A stretch of DNA of 64,000 nt from Desulfosporosinus orientis DSM 765. Its GTDB lineage: Bacteria > Bacillota > Desulfitobacteriia > Desulfitobacteriales > Desulfitobacteriaceae. Made by a program: the position numbers and the translations under genes. Shown one piece after another: positions 19,528 through 27,966 of the stretch. The notes under the pieces were generated by a model. The model was not told the origin of the DNA. It saw nothing but the letters and a program-made list of their open reading frames with translations, and did no database searches. Where the stretch lies: the NCBI RefSeq assembly GCF_000235605.1, contig NC_016584.1:5767151-5831150 (forward strand). Direction: 5' to 3'. Positions within the stretch are counted from its first letter, which is position 1; every line of letters begins with the position of its first letter.

Positions 19528-20526
19528 CTACTTCTTATTGAGGCCATCATTGCCCGATCCATTTTTACTTGTCTGGGCAATACTTCCTCTCATCTGAGTA
19601 TCGGAAATAATATTTTGCATATTGTAATAATCCATAACACCCAGTTTGCCATCTTTTAATGCTCCGGCCATGGCTCTCGGTACTTCGGCTTCAGCTTCAA
19701 CAACCTTAGCCCGCATTTCTTCAACAGATGCCCTCATTTCTTGCTCTCTGGCAACAGCCATTGCTCGGCGTTCTTCTGCTTTTGCCTGAGCAATTCGCTT
19801 ATCTGCTTCAGCTTGATCCATTTGCAGCTGAGCTCCAATGTTTTTACCCACATCAACATCCGCCATATCAATGGACAGAATTTCAAAGGCTGTTCCGGCG
19901 TCCAAGCCCTTGGCTAAAACCGTTTGCGAAATCAACTCAGGCTCTTCTAAAACAGCTTTATGGGATTCAGAAGAACCGATACTGGTGACAATTCCTTCTC
20001 CCACCCGGGCAATAATCGTTTCTTCTCCTGCACCGCCGACTAATCTATCGATATTGGCGCGTACGGTAACCTTAGCTTTAACTCTTAACTCAATGCCGTT
20101 TTGGGCCACGGCGGACACTACAGGCGTTTCTATCACTTTTGGATTAACCGACATCTGAACTGCTTGAAGAACATCCCGGCCGGCTAAATCGATAGCAGCG
20201 GCCCGCTCAAATGGCAGTGGAATGGCTGCCCGTTCTGAAGCAATAAGGGCGTTGACAACCCTATCCACATTCCCGCCTGCTAAATAGTGAGCTTCAAGCA
20301 TGTCTGTGGTTATGGACAAACCTGCTTTATGTCCTTTAATTAATGGATTAACGATTTTTGACGGAACTACTCGCCTCAGCCGCATACCTATTAAGTTAAA
20401 GATTCCTACATTGACTCCCGCTGCTAATGCTGAAATCCATAGCCCTACGGGAATAAAGGTGAGAAAAACGCCTATGATTACAAAACCTAGAACAAATAAC
20501 GCTAAAGTTGTGAATAATGGATTCAT
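19528..20526 (-). CDS. floA: Flotillin-like protein FloA
   Basis: FloA scaffolds membrane microdomains. The 332-residue protein has an N-terminal hairpin membrane region (about 5-45: [19 protein letters not shown]), a SPFH domain (about 60-230) and a coiled-coil rich in A, E and K ([19 protein letters not shown], about 235-290). It starts with an ATG that overlaps the NfeD gene stop. The nfeD-floA order equals yqeZ-yqfA in B. subtilis. Confidence 0.95.
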   Translation of the reverse strand: MNPLFTTLALFVLGFVIIGVFLTFIPVGLWISALAAGVNVGIFNLIGMRLRRVVPSKIVNPLIKGHKAGLSITTDMLEAHYLAGGNVDRVVNALIASERAAIPLPFERAAAIDLAGRDVLQAVQMSVNPKVIETPVVSAVAQNGIELRVKAKVTVRANIDRLVGGAGEETIIARVGEGIVTSIGSSESHKAVLEEPELISQTVLAKGLDAGTAFEILSIDMADVDVGKNIGAQLQMDQAEADKRIAQAKAEERRAMAVAREQEMRASVEEMRAKVVEAEAEVPRAMAGALKDGKLGVMDYYNMQNIISDTQMRGSIAQTSKNGSGNDGLNKK

Positions 20527-21044
20527 TGATCTGCCCGGTCTTTACCGAGCTTCACCTCCTTATTTTTAACTTCCCTGACAATGATCCGGGTTCCTTCGAC
20601 TGCAATAACTTTTATGTCTGTCCCCAGTCCAATATACCCCCCCTCGGTTACAACATCCAATTTTAATCCATCAAATTCACCGGTCCCGGCAGGACGCAGC
20701 TGGGTGAGAGCTGTTCCGACTTTCCCTAAATACATTTCGTACTGAGGCTTAGGAGCAATATACCCTTCATTCGGTGTCTGGCGGGTGCTTAAGGAAAATC
20801 TCTTCCATATCCGTCGAGTTCTGGCCGAGCGAAAACTAAAGAAGACTATTATACCTAGTATGAATAGAGATATCGCCGTATAAACTAACCCTTCCATCAA
20901 GGTATCTGTGACCAAAAATATCCCTGTAATCAGGGACGCCATACCGAGAATTCCACTGACACCAAAACCGGGAATGACAAACACCTCGACTGCCAGCAGA
21001 GCGATTCCTATCAGAATCAGCATTATAATAAACCCCTGTGACAC
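20523..21044 (-). CDS. NfeD-family membrane protein (YqeZ-like, short form)
   Basis: The 173-residue protein has three to four membrane segments ([20 protein letters not shown], then [14 protein letters not shown] and [19 protein letters not shown]) and a C-terminal OB-fold NfeD domain (about 105-170: [16 protein letters not shown]). The GTG at 21044, 8 bases after GGAGG, is chosen over an ATG 24 codons upstream. It lacks the N-terminal ClpP-class protease domain of long NfeD proteins. NfeD partners flotillin. Confidence 0.9.
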   Translation of the reverse strand: MSQGFIIMLILIGIALLAVEVFVIPGFGVSGILGMASLITGIFLVTDTLMEGLVYTAISLFILGIIVFFSFRSARTRRIWKRFSLSTRQTPNEGYIAPKPQYEMYLGKVGTALTQLRPAGTGEFDGLKLDVVTEGGYIGLGTDIKVIAVEGTRIIVREVKNKEVKLGKDRADQ

Positions 21045-21091
21045 AGCCTTATCCTCCTTTCTGCAAATCTGGATTTTAAGCAAAAACCAAG

Positions 21092-21661
21092 CTAATCCTC
21101 TAAACTTTTCAACCAACGTTTGGCAATCTGTTTATATAAATTGGCTCTTGCCAATAAATTGAGAATTACAAGAGTCGTAGCAACTATTTCCCGGTCTTCT
21201 TCAGGCATCCCTTCTCCGGCTAAAGTATCTTCAACCTCCTTTTCTAATCCTTGCAGGGATTTTTCCCAATCTTCCTGTAAACAATCGAAAATCTCACTGT
21301 AATATCCATAAAGCTTCGTTGGATTAATCCGATCGTCGGATGTATCTAAAAGGCTTTCATTGACATACCCTAATAAATGAGAGACCTCCTCTAAAGACAG
21401 GATATCCCGCAAGTCATTTAGGAGCAATACATTAGCAACTTGCTCACGAGTATATTTTTTCTTGGCCGGATTAGGCAGGTACTTACGTCTGACCCAATTC
21501 TGAATATGATTGGGATTAATATCATTCTGGCTAACCCGTTTCGCTACTTCCACAACTTGTGAAAGCATCATAGAATCCAGTTCTAAATAGGGCAGTGCCT
21601 TTTTTTTAGGCTCTAATTCATTTAGTACCGTGCGAATTGCTTGAGAATGTTTATAGCTCAT
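21092..21661 (-). CDS. DUF1836 protein with a MerR-like helix-turn-helix
   Basis: The 189-residue protein carries DUF1836: helices around SQVVEVAKRVSQND and HIQNWVRRKYLPNPAKKKYT, then EQVANVLLLNDLRDILSLEE. These look like a MerR/excisionase-type winged helix with R/K-rich recognition elements. The family is not functionally characterised to my knowledge. Its own promoter has a 21-bp palindrome between the -35 and -10 boxes, which suggests that it, or another repressor, controls the gene. It precedes nfeD-floA by 47 bases and may be co-transcribed. Confidence 0.8.
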   Translation of the reverse strand: MSYKHSQAIRTVLNELEPKKKALPYLELDSMMLSQVVEVAKRVSQNDINPNHIQNWVRRKYLPNPAKKKYTREQVANVLLLNDLRDILSLEEVSHLLGYVNESLLDTSDDRINPTKLYGYYSEIFDCLQEDWEKSLQGLEKEVEDTLAGEGMPEEDREIVATTLVILNLLARANLYKQIAKRWLKSLED

Positions 21662-21716
21662 AACCCACCTGCTTAATTCAAATCTTTCAAGAGTTTGTTT
21701 TAATTTTTATAATCTC

Positions 21717-21745
21717 ATTATATGATCATAATGATCATATGTCAA
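21717..21745 (-). promoter_or_regulatory. Perfect-consensus sigma-A promoter with a palindromic operator in its spacer
   Basis: On the minus strand TTGACA (21745-21740), 17 bases, then TATAAT (21722-21717): the exact vegetative consensus. The spacer and box edges form ATATGATCAT-A-ATGATCATAT (21720-21740), an inverted repeat with one central base. A repressor bound there would block RNA polymerase. It drives the DUF1836 gene, whose start is 55 bases further. Confidence 0.85.
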
Positions 21746-21903
21746 GGCTTTTGTTTAGGCCATTAATGGTAAATATAATCGCGTTAGATGGATTAGCTTT
21801 GTTAAACCAAAATTTGTCTGCTTTTATGCAGGTACTCACCCCCTCGTTGTAGAACAAACACTAAAATATCTGACCGGATAAGATAGGATAGGAGATGACA
21901 AGC

Positions 21904-22779
21904 ATGTTTTACGAAGGAACAATTTATCGACCGCCAAGTGAAGCCAAAAGCCTTATATTACAGATTTCTGTGGGATGCAAGCATAACGCTTGTACCTTTT
22001 GTACAATGTACAAAGATAAAAAATTTCGGATTAAATCCCGGGCAGAAATAACTGAGATTATTAATGCTGCCCGTGATCAAGACTCAGGGACTGAGCGGAT
22101 TTTTCTAGCGGACGGCGATGCCATTGCTGTTGATACACCACTGCTGATAGAGATCCTTGACCGGCTTTATAATACCTTCCCCCAGCTCAAGCGAGTAGGA
22201 ATTTACGGAGGTCCCAAAGATATCCTTGCCAAAAGCCCTAAAGAATTGGCGGATTTAAAAGAACATGGTTTGCATATTGTCTATCTGGGAGTTGAAAGCG
22301 GCAATGAGGAAATTTTGCAGGCTGTCTGCAAGGGTGTAACTGCCGATCAGATGATTGCTGCCGGGCAGAAAGTTAAAGCAAGCGGCTTGACACTATCTTG
22401 CACTATCATTATCGGTCTTGGCGGCAAAACCCTTTCCCAGGCACATGCAATGGATACCGCTCGGGTGGTCAGTGAGATAGATCCTGAATATTTAGGGGCC
22501 CTTACTTTAATGTTGGAACCCGATGCACCTCTCGCTCAAGCCATTAGAGAAGGCTCTTTTCAACTCCTCAATCCTTTCGAATCGCTTATAGAACTTCGTA
22601 CTCTCCTCGCAGCACTTAATGTGTCCCATTGTGTCTTTAGGAGTAATCACGCTTCCAATTACTTACCCCTGCGGGCAACTCTTCCCGAAGACCGACGGGA
22701 GCTTTTAGAGACCATGGATCATATTATTAACAATCGATCCACAGAGCGGCTTCGTCCGGAATATTGGAGGGGGCTCTAG
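21904..22779 (+). CDS. Radical-SAM protein
   Basis: A 291-residue radical-SAM enzyme starting MFYEGTIYRPPSEAKSLILQ. The iron-sulfur cysteines are in GCKHNACTFCTMY, spaced CX4CX2C rather than the usual CX3CX2C; this spacing belongs to the family that begins with YRPPSEA. Barrel motifs are FLADGDAIA, GIYGGP and LGVESGNEEIL. No extra cluster domain is present. The ATG at 21904 fits AGGAG with nine bases spacing better than the ATG at 21895. The substrate is unknown. Confidence 0.85.
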   Translation: MFYEGTIYRPPSEAKSLILQISVGCKHNACTFCTMYKDKKFRIKSRAEITEIINAARDQDSGTERIFLADGDAIAVDTPLLIEILDRLYNTFPQLKRVGIYGGPKDILAKSPKELADLKEHGLHIVYLGVESGNEEILQAVCKGVTADQMIAAGQKVKASGLTLSCTIIIGLGGKTLSQAHAMDTARVVSEIDPEYLGALTLMLEPDAPLAQAIREGSFQLLNPFESLIELRTLLAALNVSHCVFRSNHASNYLPLRATLPEDRRELLETMDHIINNRSTERLRPEYWRGL

Positions 22780-22854
22780 GCTCCTGGGTCGGGCAGCTTC
22801 GCCACATCCGTGCGAGAAAGTTAATTCGTGCGAAGACAGTGTCTTCGTGTACCG

Positions 22855-22873
22855 CAGCATTCCGAGGCTCGCC
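22855..22873 (+). repeat. 19-bp dispersed repeat, copy 1
   Basis: CAGCATTCCGAGGCTCGCC here is identical to 24979-24997; each is followed by (C/T)ACTC. Both copies are intergenic. Confidence 0.85.
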
Positions 22874-22935
22874 CACTCGCCGTTGCGGGAGCTAGCCTTC
22901 AGCGAATCAGTCTTCTTTGGAGATAGCCGCTTCGG

Positions 22936-22960
22936 CGAAAGTGTCCACCGGACACTTTCG
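22936..22960. repeat. Perfect 11-bp hairpin inside the GC-rich island
   Basis: CGAAAGTGTCC and GGACACTTTCG are exact reverse complements around the loop ACC. There is no T run, so it is not a simple terminator. Confidence 0.8.
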
Positions 22961-23214
22961 TGCCAAACCTCCGGGTAGTACCTGGAGTTAACCAGGCTCC
23001 GCATTCCCCGCAACCGCTTTGTGGGCCTTTCCCGCCTCTCCATGCAATGGGTTTGCTTCTGTGGACGAAGCTTCCCTTGCTTTCGGGTCCCATTTTTCAG
23101 AGTAGACCCCCATGCCGTGCCGCAGCACCAGCAGAGGATGAAAATTGCTAAAGATTCCGCGAAACCTAACCTGAGCCCCCCAAAGTTCAGCTTCCGCTCC
23201 CAATAAACTGCAGA

Positions 23215-23398
23215 AGGAGCGCTTTTTCAGCTAAGCGGATGCGTGAGTGGAGCCGCGCTAAGACGAGCGCCGACGGTTCGCGTCCCCGCAGCGCGCCGCA
23301 GGTTCACATGCAGAAATACCCAGAGGTTCGGACGCGCTCGCGAACCGTCCAGCGAGGCAGCGGCGGAACTCGCAGACGCGTGCTGAAAAAGCGCTCCT
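23215..23398. repeat. Long imperfect inverted repeat, MITE- or structured-RNA-like
   Basis: AGGAGCGCTTTTTCAGC at 23215-23231 is the exact reverse complement of 23382-23398. Further in, GACGGTTCGCG near 23270 pairs with CGCGAACCGTC near 23338, and intermediate stretches pair with gaps. The arms of about 80 bases would fold into one long hairpin. No coding capacity is seen inside. Confidence 0.75.
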
Positions 23399-23470
23399 CT
23401 CCAGAGCCAGACAGAAGAACCGACCCGCTGTCTGCCCAAGAGGCTTTTTTCAAAGTAGTAGTACAAAAAA

Positions 23471-23499
23471 AAGCAAAGATTGTAGTCCAACCTTTGCTT
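23471..23499. terminator. Terminator-like hairpin downstream of ugtP
   Basis: AAGCAAAG and CTTTGCTT form an 8-bp stem, preceded by an A run that gives a T run on the minus strand. It probably ends the ugtP transcript; 23400-23574 shows nothing else. Confidence 0.6.
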
Positions 23500-23574
23500 A
23501 AACATAGTTCCAGAGAATTCCATCTTGTTCGGGTGATGCTATGGGGATATACGCACAAACTAATTGTTTAATGC

Positions 23575-24741
23575 TTACGATCCCTTGACACCCATCATAT
23601 TTAGACTATAATCCCTATTATTGACCAATTCCAAGATCTCTTCCACAGCACGTTGAGTTGAATGCCCTGGCAAAGCGGCTGTCGCTTTTTCCCTCATTTT
23701 ATCCACTTCCTCAGGACATCTTAGTAAATAGTTAATAAGCCGGTTTAATTCTGCCTCAGTCTCGGCAACGACGCCTGCGCCGATTTTTTGAATAAAATGA
23801 GCATTTTCTTCCTCTTGGCCAGGAATAGGTTTATAAATCAAAAGGGGCAAATGCTTCGTAAGGGCTTCAGACACTGTTAAACCGCCTGCTTTGGTGATAA
23901 TCAGATTGGAAACGGACATTAATTCTTCCACATTATGAACATACTTAAGCCGAACTAGAGGATTTTTGGTTTGAGTTATAACTTCCTTTAAGGAATGATA
24001 TAATTTTTCATTTTTTCCGCAGACAATGATGGTCTGAACAGGAATTATTGACTCGGCAAGATTTTTGCAGATTCGGTTGGCACTTTTTAAGACTCCGTAG
24101 GACCCTCCCATCACTAAAAGAATCGGCTGGTCGGGTTTTAAGCCCAACTGTGAAAGTACCTTATTTCGATCGATTGTTTCTTCAAATTTAGGGCTCACGG
24201 GAATACCCGAGTCATGGATACGCCAATTCTCGATTCCCCAAGACAATAAGCTTTCCCTAACCTCCGGACAAGCTACAATATAACGGTCGACACTGGGATG
24301 GACCCAATGACTGTGCAGGGTATAATCCGTTACTATGGTAATAACTGGGACCCCCAATATTTTTTCTTGTCTTAACTGAGCCAAGACCGAGGAAACGGTG
24401 GGATAAGTACAAATAATTAAATCCGGTTTCAGGACATTAACATAGTTTATAAATTCCTTGCGCCCTAATTTATTTAAAAAACGCTGGCCCACAGACTGAG
24501 GCTTTACCATGGATGTTCTATAATAGAATCTCCCCCAAAGTTTGGGGATATGGTTAATAATCTCGCCATAAACATTTTTAATCATCGTATTCACTGCTTT
24601 ATTTAGAAAATCTCCAAAATCAAGGTGAATAATTTCCGCAGTAGGTTCCTTAATCCGTATCCCTTCGATCACAGCTTCAGCAGCCCGCAAATGCCCATTT
24701 CCAAAGGATGCGGAAAACACGAGAACCTTTAATTGTTTCAA
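23575..24741 (-). CDS. Processive diacylglycerol glucosyltransferase-like protein (UgtP/MGDG synthase family)
   Basis: A 388-residue GT28-family glycosyltransferase. The N-terminal MGDG-synthase domain has SASFGNGHLRAAEAVI; the C-terminal nucleotide-sugar domain has VMGGSYGVLKSA and ITKAGGLTVSEALTKHLPLL, with PIPGQEEENAHFI. Such enzymes add glucose or galactose to diacylglycerol at the inner face of the membrane, giving glycolipids and lipoteichoic-acid anchors. The gene stands alone; the sugar donor cannot be read from sequence. Confidence 0.88.
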   Translation of the reverse strand: MKQLKVLVFSASFGNGHLRAAEAVIEGIRIKEPTAEIIHLDFGDFLNKAVNTMIKNVYGEIINHIPKLWGRFYYRTSMVKPQSVGQRFLNKLGRKEFINYVNVLKPDLIICTYPTVSSVLAQLRQEKILGVPVITIVTDYTLHSHWVHPSVDRYIVACPEVRESLLSWGIENWRIHDSGIPVSPKFEETIDRNKVLSQLGLKPDQPILLVMGGSYGVLKSANRICKNLAESIIPVQTIIVCGKNEKLYHSLKEVITQTKNPLVRLKYVHNVEELMSVSNLIITKAGGLTVSEALTKHLPLLIYKPIPGQEEENAHFIQKIGAGVVAETEAELNRLINYLLRCPEEVDKMREKATAALPGHSTQRAVEEILELVNNRDYSLNMMGVKGS

Positions 24742-24978
24742 AGGTACTACTACCTCCCTCTAACATCAACAAACCATTACCGAGTTTGCCCTAACCGAAT
24801 CCAGTAAACTCTCAGGATTATAGTTACTATTATAGGGATATCCTTTTTAAAAGAAAAGCGGATATTCATAACTATTCTTATTATCCCTGTAAAAATTGCT
24901 CACTCATGCAGGAACTGTCTGCTTTTCAGGTCTACATTTTTTAAGGATATCCTTTAATGCCGCTGCTTAAGGCTGCCC

Positions 24979-24997
24979 CAGCATTCCGAGGCTCGCC
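24979..24997 (+). repeat. 19-bp dispersed repeat, copy 2
   Basis: Identical to 22855-22873 on the same strand. It lies in the 295-base gap between ugtP and ybaK, which otherwise shows no clear feature. Confidence 0.85.
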
Positions 24998-25036
24998 TAC
25001 TCACTGGTGATAGCACAAAAAAAGGAGAAGAGAATA

Positions 25037-25516
25037 ATGTCCCAAAAGACAAATGCTGCCAGAATTCTTGATAAGAATAAGATTCCCTACGAAATAAAAG
25101 AATACACCGTTGATGAGTCCGATTTATCCGCTGTTTCAGTTGCTCAAAAGGTTGGCTTGAACATCGCTGAAGTTTATAAAACCCTGGTCGCCCGTGGGGA
25201 TAAAACCGGAGTCGTTGTCGCTTGTATTCAAGGAGATCACGAACTCCATCTTAAGGGCTTAGCGGCACTGAGCGGAAATAAAAAAGTGGAAGTCGTCTCC
25301 TTAAAGGAAGTTCAGCCCCTAACAGGCTATATCCGAGGAGGTGTTTCTCCTCTGGGTATGAAGAAACGTTATCCTATTTTCATCGACTCGGCTGTAACCG
25401 AACTGGAAAAGGTCGCTGTAAGTGCAGGGTTACGGGGACTTCAGCTTTACCTTAAGCCCCAAGATTTAATTTCAGTAACCGAGGCCAAGTTAGGCGAAAT
25501 CTCCAATGAGCCATAA
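25037..25516 (+). CDS. ybaK: Cys-tRNA(Pro)/Cys-tRNA(Cys) deacylase
   Basis: YbaK-type trans-editing protein of 159 residues. It removes Cys mischarged onto tRNA-Pro. The conserved lysine is in AEVYKTLVARGDK, followed by LSGNKKVEVVS and YIRGGVSPLGMKKRYPIFID, the GGVSPLG loop of the family. The ATG at 25037 follows AAAAAGGAGAAGAGAATA; an ATG ten codons upstream has no ribosome site. Confidence 0.94.
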   Translation: MSQKTNAARILDKNKIPYEIKEYTVDESDLSAVSVAQKVGLNIAEVYKTLVARGDKTGVVVACIQGDHELHLKGLAALSGNKKVEVVSLKEVQPLTGYIRGGVSPLGMKKRYPIFIDSAVTELEKVAVSAGLRGLQLYLKPQDLISVTEAKLGEISNEP

Positions 25517-25521
25517 CACCA

Positions 25522-25560
25522 AAAAAGACAGTATGTCCTTCCTGGGCATACTGTCTTTTC
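25522..25560. terminator. Bidirectional terminator between ybaK and the NlpC/P60 gene
   Basis: AAAAGACAGTATG and CATACTGTCTTTT form a 13-bp stem with A and T runs on both sides, between convergent genes. Confidence 0.9.
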
Positions 25561-25582
25561 TTAATTTATCAGCATGATTAAC

Positions 25583-26257
25583 CTATATTACTCGTCGTGC
25601 TCCAACATAAACGGATTTCCAATAAGGACCAATAGTATAGATGGTAACCCCTTTTGACGATGAAGCATTAATAAATTGTCCTCCGCCAAGATAGATTCCA
25701 TCATGGTCTACAACACCATTGCCCCCAAATGAGAAAAATACTAAATCTCCCGGTTGCAGATTGTCAAAGGAGACCTTGGTCCCAACGGTATATTGATCAC
25801 GTGAAACCCGGGGCAGTGAAATTCCATTCTGTTTAAATACATAAGCGACAAATCCGGAACAGTCAAAACCTGTTTCTGGGGTCGACCCTCCCCATTGATA
25901 CTTTACCCCCAGATATTGTTTGGCAGTACTAAGGATAGCATTAATTTTTTGCTGACCCTGCAAACCGGCAGCGGCCGTATTTAATGAGTTAACGGTATTC
26001 GGTCCTACAATCCCATCAACCACAAGACTATGTACCTTTTGAAAATTCATAACCCCTTGTTTCGTCAAATTTCCAAAGATCCCATCAACTGTACCAACGC
26101 TATAGCCAAGCTGATTGAGTTTTGTCTGCAGCTCCACCACATCCGCACCTCTTGAACCCACCTTAAGTAAACTATCCCCAAGGGAAGCCTGAGCGGTTGC
26201 AGATAAAGAAAACATGAAACAGATTAAAAAAAGCACAAGAATAATTTTGTTTTTCAT
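25583..26257 (-). CDS. Secreted NlpC/P60 endopeptidase with a peptidoglycan-binding domain
   Basis: The 224-residue precursor has a signal peptide (IILVLFLICFMFSLSATAQA), a peptidoglycan-binding domain 1 (about 35-92: SRGADVVELQTKLNQLGYSV), and an NlpC/P60 domain (about 105-224). The nucleophile is in GFDCSGFVAYVF near 133 and the catalytic His in VVDHDGIYLGG near 183. It would cut D-Glu-Dap bonds in stem peptides. The domain order PG-binding then NlpC/P60 mirrors that of SleB-type spore hydrolases, but no spore signal was found. Confidence 0.93.
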   Translation of the reverse strand: MKNKIILVLFLICFMFSLSATAQASLGDSLLKVGSRGADVVELQTKLNQLGYSVGTVDGIFGNLTKQGVMNFQKVHSLVVDGIVGPNTVNSLNTAAAGLQGQQKINAILSTAKQYLGVKYQWGGSTPETGFDCSGFVAYVFKQNGISLPRVSRDQYTVGTKVSFDNLQPGDLVFFSFGGNGVVDHDGIYLGGGQFINASSSKGVTIYTIGPYWKSVYVGARRVI

Positions 26258-26512
26258 CCTTTTCCTCCTTTTGATGTTACCTATGAGATCTTTAAAGACT
26301 TCCCTGCTTTTATTATCCTGAAATTAGCTTCAATAGTCCATCTCAAAAATGTTGTATTTTTTCAATTTATTTACAAACATCGACAAGATACCTTACTCAT
26401 ACCTGACGCCAGCAAAGCCTTGTCTTCAAGGCATAGGCCTCCTATTAAATTAGTTCCGTTTATTTTTTCATAATTGGATAAAATAAGTGAAAAGAAATAA
26501 GGAGGAAGCTGA

Positions 26513-27604
26513 ATGAACTTTCATTTGCCAACCTATAAAGAACCGGATTTTAACCAAGAACCTTTTTTATCCGCCCCGGATGCACAAACAGTCAAAGTAA
26601 CCATAGAAGGAGTCGCTCCTGAGCATTACCATGGGCTTTCAATATATCCGGAGTATTTTAAAATACAAGGTCAATGGATCTTAGCAAGGGAAAGCAGAAT
26701 GGACGGTGTCCCCGTTTTAAAATCCGACGGAACTATACAGGTTGTTGAATTTAGAAATCTGAAGGTCGGGGACCAAGTCATTGTCGGCCGCAGTGAAGAC
26801 GGCCGTCAGGGGATCTATGTTTATGCCAGAGGTTTTAGCTCCCACGAGGCCAGTGCCGATTTATTTGCCTTTCGATCCGGCCGCTCCAGGGAAACAGCTT
26901 ACTCAAAAGACTACAACGATCTCTATGATCTTCTTAACTATGAAAAAGATCACGGTTATATTGTCTGGGTCCTAGGCCCGGCTGTCGTATTTGACTATGA
27001 TTCGAGACTGGCCCTATCGGCCCTGATTGCCAACGGTTATGTCCATGCCATTCTTGCCGGCAATGCCATGGCTACCCATGACCTTGAAGCCGCCTTATTT
27101 GGAACCGCTTTAGGGCAAAACACCTATAACCAACAATCCCCGCCCAATGCTCATTACCACCATCTTGACTTAATTAATAAGGCTCGAGAAGCAGGCTCTC
27201 TTGACCAATTAATTGAAAAAGAATCTATTCACGATGGGGTTGTTTATTCTGCTATTAAGAATAAGGTTCCCTTAGTGCTGGCAGGCTCTATTCGTGATGA
27301 TGGCCCGCTTCCGCCGGTTATTGCCAATGTTTATCAGGCCCAAGACGAAATGCGCAAACACACTCGCAAGGCCACAACCCTTATCTGTCTGGCGACTCAA
27401 CTCCATACCATTGCTGCAGGAAATATGACCCCTGCCTATACCCAGAAAAACGGTGAAATACGTCCTGTGTACATTTACTGTGTGGACATTGCCGAATTTG
27501 CGGTGAATAAACTCAAAGACAGAGGGTCATTATCCGTTACTACCTTAGTCACCAACGTTCAGGATTTCGTCGTTCACTTAAGGAATAATCTAGTCTCGTC
27601 ATGA
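26513..27604 (+). CDS. LOR/SDH (TIGR00300-like) family protein, possible ornithine cyclodeaminase-type enzyme
   Basis: The 363-residue protein matches my recollection of the LOR/SDH bifunctional-enzyme conserved-region family. Typical stretches are WVLGPAVVFDYDSRLALSAL, ILAGNAMATHDLEAALFGT, HYHHLDLINKAREAGSL and LVLAGSIRDDGPLPPV. Relatives occur in archaea as ornithine cyclodeaminases and in cyanobacteria fused to the ArgZ/AgrE arginine-degrading enzyme. There is no transmembrane segment. GGAGG precedes the ATG by six bases. It is a single-gene unit here, so I cannot say which reaction it performs. Confidence 0.75.
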   Translation: MNFHLPTYKEPDFNQEPFLSAPDAQTVKVTIEGVAPEHYHGLSIYPEYFKIQGQWILARESRMDGVPVLKSDGTIQVVEFRNLKVGDQVIVGRSEDGRQGIYVYARGFSSHEASADLFAFRSGRSRETAYSKDYNDLYDLLNYEKDHGYIVWVLGPAVVFDYDSRLALSALIANGYVHAILAGNAMATHDLEAALFGTALGQNTYNQQSPPNAHYHHLDLINKAREAGSLDQLIEKESIHDGVVYSAIKNKVPLVLAGSIRDDGPLPPVIANVYQAQDEMRKHTRKATTLICLATQLHTIAAGNMTPAYTQKNGEIRPVYIYCVDIAEFAVNKLKDRGSLSVTTLVTNVQDFVVHLRNNLVSS

Positions 27605-27611
27605 CAAAGAA

Positions 27612-27640
27612 AGAGGCCCGCAACCATAAGTCAGGCCTCT
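27612..27640 (+). terminator. Terminator after the LOR/SDH-like gene
   Basis: AGAGGCC and GGCCTCT pair across about 15 bases, directly after the stop codon. The T run is poor, so strength is uncertain. Confidence 0.6.
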
Positions 27641-27678
27641 AAGGAAAACTAGAAATGAACTGGAAATGTTTGATTCAG

Positions 27679-27831
27679 CTATGACAATGTTAACTCTCGA
27701 ACTTCTGAGTTCCGTAGTTTATTTTGACTAAGCCCAATGGAATCATCCAGGTTGTTAGTCAGATTGTCAGTCTGATCACTTCCCATGTCTCCTTGGTTAG
27801 CCGTCAAGTCTTGAGGTGTTTGATTTTCCAT
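27679..27831 (-). CDS. Small hydrophilic protein of unknown function (50 aa)
   Basis: ATG at 27831 is preceded by GGAGGG with six bases spacing, a strong ribosome site for an otherwise unremarkable ORF. The product, starting MENQTPQDLTANQGDMGSD, is rich in N, D and Q, lacks Cys and has no membrane segment. I do not recognise it. Such small Asn/Asp-rich proteins occur in spore formers, but no function can be inferred. Confidence 0.45.
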   Translation of the reverse strand: MENQTPQDLTANQGDMGSDQTDNLTNNLDDSIGLSQNKLRNSEVRELTLS

Positions 27832-27893
27832 TCTGAACCCTCCATTATCGTTAGTTATTTCTACTATTCCCAATGAAAACCAAAAATACTCAA

Positions 27894-27937
27894 AAAAGCA
27901 TCCTCACTCACCTATACTGGTGAAGAAGGATGCTTTT
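27894..27937 (-). terminator. Terminator downstream of glnS
   Basis: AAAAGCATCCT and AGGATGCTTTT form an 11-bp stem 30 bases past the glnS stop. Confidence 0.85.
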
Positions 27938-27966
27938 AATAATAAACCTAAACTTTGGGTAGCAAG

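Larger units (their letters stand above)
22780..23420. repeat. GC-rich non-coding island with several inverted repeats
   Basis: This 640-base stretch between the radical-SAM gene and ugtP is visibly richer in G and C than its surroundings and has no convincing gene on either strand. It contains hairpins: CGAAGACA/TGTCTTCG (22831-22847), CGAAAGTGTCC-ACC-GGACACTTTCG (22936-22960), CCTGG/CCAGG (22980-22996) and a long imperfect inverted repeat (23215-23398). Reading frames here are low-complexity R/S/P-rich and overlap on both strands, so I treat them as spurious. One 19-bp piece recurs at 24979. Confidence 0.65.

Noticed and set aside
23227-23571. Overlapping ORFs on both strands in the GC-rich island (about 60-110 codons)
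   Set aside because: They are R/S/P-rich, lack ribosome sites, overlap on opposite strands and cover an inverted repeat; they look like chance frames in GC-rich sequence.
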